DNA of 64,000 bases from Coriobacteriaceae bacterium (GTDB lineage Bacteria > Actinomycetota > Coriobacteriia > Coriobacteriales > Coriobacteriaceae). Positions 61,589-64,000 of this stretch are shown piece by piece (the stretch's first letter is position 1; each line of letters begins with the position of its first letter). The DNA is taken from NCBI GenBank assembly GCA_025757745.1, contig CP107217.1, positions 1,488,001 to 1,552,000 on the forward strand, in the 5' to 3' direction. The notes beneath the pieces are model-generated. The model was not told the DNA's origin. It did no database searches and was given only the letters and a program-made list of their open reading frames with translations. The translations under genes and the position numbers were made by a program.

Positions 61589-63352
61589 TTACCGCTTGCC
61601 GCCGTGACTGTTGCGCCAAATCTCGCGGCCCAGCATCAGCGCCAGCACCAGCGCGCTCAGGTAGCCCATAAAGCCAATGACCGGGATACCGAACACAACC
61701 GGCTCGATGCGCGCGTAGTACACCACCGACGAGCCGATAAACAGGCCGGCAATCACAATTGCCATCGACATGCGGTCGATAATTCCACCCAGCTGTCGCA
61801 GCGCCTTATCGCTGCTCATGATCTGCGTGTTTACCTTAAGCTGACCGCGCGTGAGCATACGCGACGCCAAGCCCAGATACTCGGCCGCCTCGAGCGAGCC
61901 TTTTGCCGCGCGATAGCTGCTCGCGGCAAGATCGCGCCCCATTTCGCGGACGCGCGCATAGGCGCTCTTCTCGTTTTTGATGTGCGCTTGGATGATCTGG
62001 ATCATGTTGACGTTGGGCATGTACTCGGTCAGCAGACCCTCGAGCGTCACCATGCCGCGGGCGAACATCGTCACCACGCTCGGCAGCTCAACGTCGTTTT
62101 TGCGCGCCAGGTTTAGCAACGAGGTCAAAAACTCGCCGATATCCAGGTCCTTAAGATCGAGTCCTGCAAAGTCGGCTACGATAAAGTCCAAATCGGACAA
62201 AAAGGCCGAATGATCGAGCTCGGCCGAATCACCGCGCGTCACGGCAAAACGCATGAGCGAATCCTTGAGCTTGGGCACATCGCCCTCGGCCACGGCGAAA
62301 ATCATATCCTTGACGATACCGCGGTCGTGGCTCGACATGCGCCCGACCATGCCCAGGTCAATAAAGTAGACGATGCCGTCCTTGAGGATGATGTTTCCCG
62401 CATGAGGGTCGGCATGGAAAAAGCCGTCATCGAGCACCTGCGTCGAATAGTCCTCGACAATCGCCGAGCCGATCTTTTCCAGGTCATAGCCCTCGGCCAC
62501 CAGGCGCTCGGGATCGGCAATCGAGATGCCGTCAATGTAGTCCATGACCACGACGTGTTCGGTGCAAAGGTCCAAGTAGGATTTGGGACACGACACACCA
62601 TGCACGCTCTTATGGAAGTCATAGAAATCGTTGAGGTTTTTGGCCTCAGCCAAAAAGTTGGTCTCCTCGCGAAACGAGGCCCACAGCTCCTCGACGACGG
62701 CGTGTAAGTCAACAAACTGGTCGGTGTTGACGAACTTGGAAACGATGCGCACCACCGAACGGATGATGTCGATGTCCTGTGCCATGACCTGTTGCGCGCC
62801 GGGGCGCTGTACCTTAACGGCCACGTCCTCGCCGGTCACCAGACGGGCGCGGTGCACCTGCGCGAGCGACGCACTTCCGAGCGGGTTGGGGTCGATTGCG
62901 TCGAACATCTGCCCCAGACGCTGGCCGTATTCCTCTTCCAGACAGCGAAGCACTACCTCATACGGCACCGGGTCTACGTCGGAGCGCAGGCGACGCAGCT
63001 CGTCGCAAAACCGCTGCGGCAAGATCTCGGACCGGTTGGCCAGAATCTGTCCCATCTTGACGAACATGGGACCGAGCTCTTCGAGCAGACGACGCAGGCG
63101 CACCGGCGTGAGGTTATCCCACACGCGGTACTTTTTGACCAGACGAACGATCTGCCCAATGCGTTCGCGGCGGCCTGCCGGCGTGAGCTGGTATTCCTCG
63201 TCCGGCGCCATCGCGTCGGGCTCTTCGGGAACCATATCGACAGCGCGCGGCTTCTTGCGAGCGCCCGAGACGGCGGCATCGACCTCATCGACAACCGCCG
63301 CCTCGTCACCCAAGGGATCTAGATTGTTGTAATCGGTAGTGGAATCTGCCAT
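61589..63352 (-). CDS. UbiB/ABC1 atypical kinase family protein
   Basis: 587 residues. The ABC1 signature KxGQ appears as VKMGQILANRSEILP near 97, then LGSASLAQVHRAR near 155, a VAVKVQRPG lysine near 175, HADPHAGNIIL near 317 and IDLGMVGRMS near 335. Two C-terminal membrane helices (about 530-575) anchor it. UbiB-type proteins act as ATPases or kinases for ubiquinone and other isoprenoid lipids; the substrate in Actinobacteria is not known. ATG 63352, 8 bp after the phasin-like stop, is the likely start. Confidence 0.85.
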   Translation of the reverse strand: MADSTTDYNNLDPLGDEAAVVDEVDAAVSGARKKPRAVDMVPEEPDAMAPDEEYQLTPAGRRERIGQIVRLVKKYRVWDNLTPVRLRRLLEELGPMFVKMGQILANRSEILPQRFCDELRRLRSDVDPVPYEVVLRCLEEEYGQRLGQMFDAIDPNPLGSASLAQVHRARLVTGEDVAVKVQRPGAQQVMAQDIDIIRSVVRIVSKFVNTDQFVDLHAVVEELWASFREETNFLAEAKNLNDFYDFHKSVHGVSCPKSYLDLCTEHVVVMDYIDGISIADPERLVAEGYDLEKIGSAIVEDYSTQVLDDGFFHADPHAGNIILKDGIVYFIDLGMVGRMSSHDRGIVKDMIFAVAEGDVPKLKDSLMRFAVTRGDSAELDHSAFLSDLDFIVADFAGLDLKDLDIGEFLTSLLNLARKNDVELPSVVTMFARGMVTLEGLLTEYMPNVNMIQIIQAHIKNEKSAYARVREMGRDLAASSYRAAKGSLEAAEYLGLASRMLTRGQLKVNTQIMSSDKALRQLGGIIDRMSMAIVIAGLFIGSSVVYYARIEPVVFGIPVIGFMGYLSALVLALMLGREIWRNSHGGKR

Positions 63353-63360
63353 CTGCGCTG

Positions 63361-63777
63361 CTACTCGGCCTCTTCGGTGTCCTCTGCATCGTCGGGCTCA
63401 ACGGACTCGACGGGCACCGAGGTCACGTTGTCCTCGACCGAATCGACAATGTCGCGCACATGGGCCAAAAAGGCCGTGCGCTCGGGGGCGGTCATAACGC
63501 GGACGCGAGCCAGGATGAGCTCGTCGAGCACACGCTGTGCCGCAGTTTCGCCCTGCATGCCCAGGCGCTCGGTGAGGTCGGAGATGGTGCCACCGGCCTG
63601 CTCGAACATATCGGACACACTGCGGGCGATATCGGGGGTGCCGGCATCCTTGCGGACCTGCTCGCCCTTGGTATTGAGGTCGTCGAGGACCTTCTTGCCG
63701 CCCTCGACGGCGACGGCAGCGGCGCCGAAGCCCACGTTGATAGCACCGTTAACAAGCTGATCGAGTTTCATAACCAT
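63361..63777 (-). CDS. Phasin-like small helical protein
   Basis: 138 residues from ATG 63777 (MVMKLDQLVNGAINVG). A Gly-rich first helix with GFGAAAVAVEGGKKVLDDL near 18, amphipathic helices (ARSVSDMFEQAGGTISDLTERLG, QRVLDELILARVRV) and a Glu-rich tail. It resembles phasin-superfamily proteins that often lie directly before a UbiB-like gene. GGAG with 6 bases spacing supports this ATG; a TTG at 63789 is less likely. Eight bases separate it from the kinase gene. Confidence 0.65.
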   Translation of the reverse strand: MVMKLDQLVNGAINVGFGAAAVAVEGGKKVLDDLNTKGEQVRKDAGTPDIARSVSDMFEQAGGTISDLTERLGMQGETAAQRVLDELILARVRVMTAPERTAFLAHVRDIVDSVEDNVTSVPVESVEPDDAEDTEEAE

Positions 63778-63868
63778 GGTTGGCTCCAATCATGAACAAC
63801 TACATTGGCCTTCTTGTACCCAAGATTGGGTGAACGACACAAAATCGTTTGTCGCCGGGATAGAAATC

Positions 63869-63905
63869 GAGCGGGGCAAAACCTTTGACGGCGTTTGCCC
63901 CGCTC
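63869..63905 (-). terminator. Hairpin after the truncated edge gene
   Basis: GAGCGGGGCAAA (63869-63880) pairs with TTTGCCCCGCTC (63894-63905) around a 13-base loop. It follows the stop codon of the minus-strand partial CDS by 20 bp, so it is probably its terminator despite a weak T-run. Confidence 0.6.
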
Positions 63906-63924
63906 ACTCGTTGCAAGGTTGTCT

Positions 63925-64000
63925 TTACCTTACGTTATCGTTCATCGCGAAGGAGTTCTTCATGGCACAGCTCGTGGTGTAGAGCACCTTGCCCAACAGA
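63925..64000 (-). CDS. C-terminal fragment of an unidentified protein
   Basis: Twenty-four codons and a stop (TAA at 63927-63925) entering from the right edge: LLGKVLYTTSCAMKNSF, then AMNDNVR. The reading frame, the terminator-like hairpin just downstream and coding-like composition support it. The rest of the gene is outside the window, so the family cannot be given. The short plus-strand ATG at 63962 (6 codons) is not considered a gene. Confidence 0.5.
   Translation of the reverse strand, partial: LLGKVLYTTSCAMKNSFAMNDNVR

Noticed and set aside
63962..63982. Short ORF MAQLVV near the right edge
   Set aside because: Only six codons; the opposite frame gives a coding-like C-terminus with a terminator, a better explanation.

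Overview
The window is about 60% G+C, and its gene content and intergenic repeats point to a gut member of the Coriobacteriia. Collinsella is the best guess. Supporting signs are the SerC/SerA pair, a KMSKS-variant methionyl-tRNA synthetase, a class III fructose bisphosphatase, DUF4430 surface proteins, a bile-acid-type short-chain dehydrogenase and several families of palindromic repeats between genes. The genus is inferred from gene style, not from a marker gene; no rRNA or tRNA gene was recognised.

Layout. 1-2.5 kb: start of ATP-type PEP carboxykinase and an L-lactate permease (both minus). 2.6-7.3 kb: membrane flippase, metallophosphatase and a CPA1 K+/H+ antiporter. 7.4-9.8 kb: a small conserved gene, then a more AT-rich island with a MazG-like pyrophosphohydrolase broken by an in-frame stop, overlapping a GIY-YIG/DUF2075 helicase-like gene. 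9.9-12.3 kb: serC-serA. 12.4-14.4 kb: an inverted-repeat element, an unrecognised gene with a nuclease-like C-terminus and a decayed M20 peptidase. 14.4-20.9 kb: DUF1015-like protein, two tandem histidine phosphatases, nitroreductase, HdeD-like and YaiI-like proteins, a His-rich heavy-metal permease and a DEDD exonuclease. 21.1-24.6 kb: a metal-resistance cluster (ArsR/SmtB sensor, free HMA chaperone, P1B ATPase, DtxR/MntR regulator) with three matching operators. 24.8-31.2 kb: HAD phosphatase, ABC-F protein and the pstSCAB phosphate operon. 31.5-38.9 kb: dipeptidase, HAD phosphatase, DegV, a DinJ/YafQ toxin-antitoxin pair, LOG-like hydrolase, tgt and a 12alpha-hydroxysteroid-dehydrogenase-like SDR. 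39.2-52.9 kb: tail-anchored coiled-coil protein, queA-queH-DUF3267, MetRS, RNA m5C methyltransferase, TIM-barrel protein, DegV, fbp and two GtrA proteins. 53.1-61.4 kb: two abutting minus-strand genes for DUF4430 (transcobalamin-like) envelope proteins, one of 2377 residues, behind a cobalamin riboswitch. 61.6-64 kb: UbiB-family kinase with a phasin-like partner and the C-terminus of an unidentified protein.

Three systems stand out. (1) The riboswitch-controlled DUF4430 operon is a candidate surface cobamide-capture system. (2) A roughly 160-170 bp element occurs twice, directly after the stop codons of the SDR and queA. It keeps an invariant core while four helices differ in sequence but stay paired, which suggests a structured RNA or a mobile palindromic element. 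(3) Four copies of a roughly 70 bp palindrome lie just 3' of minus-strand genes; nearly every stem difference is G.U-compatible only in the minus-strand RNA. The three queuosine genes (tgt, queA, queH) are spread over 7 kb and both copies of element 2 sit beside them.
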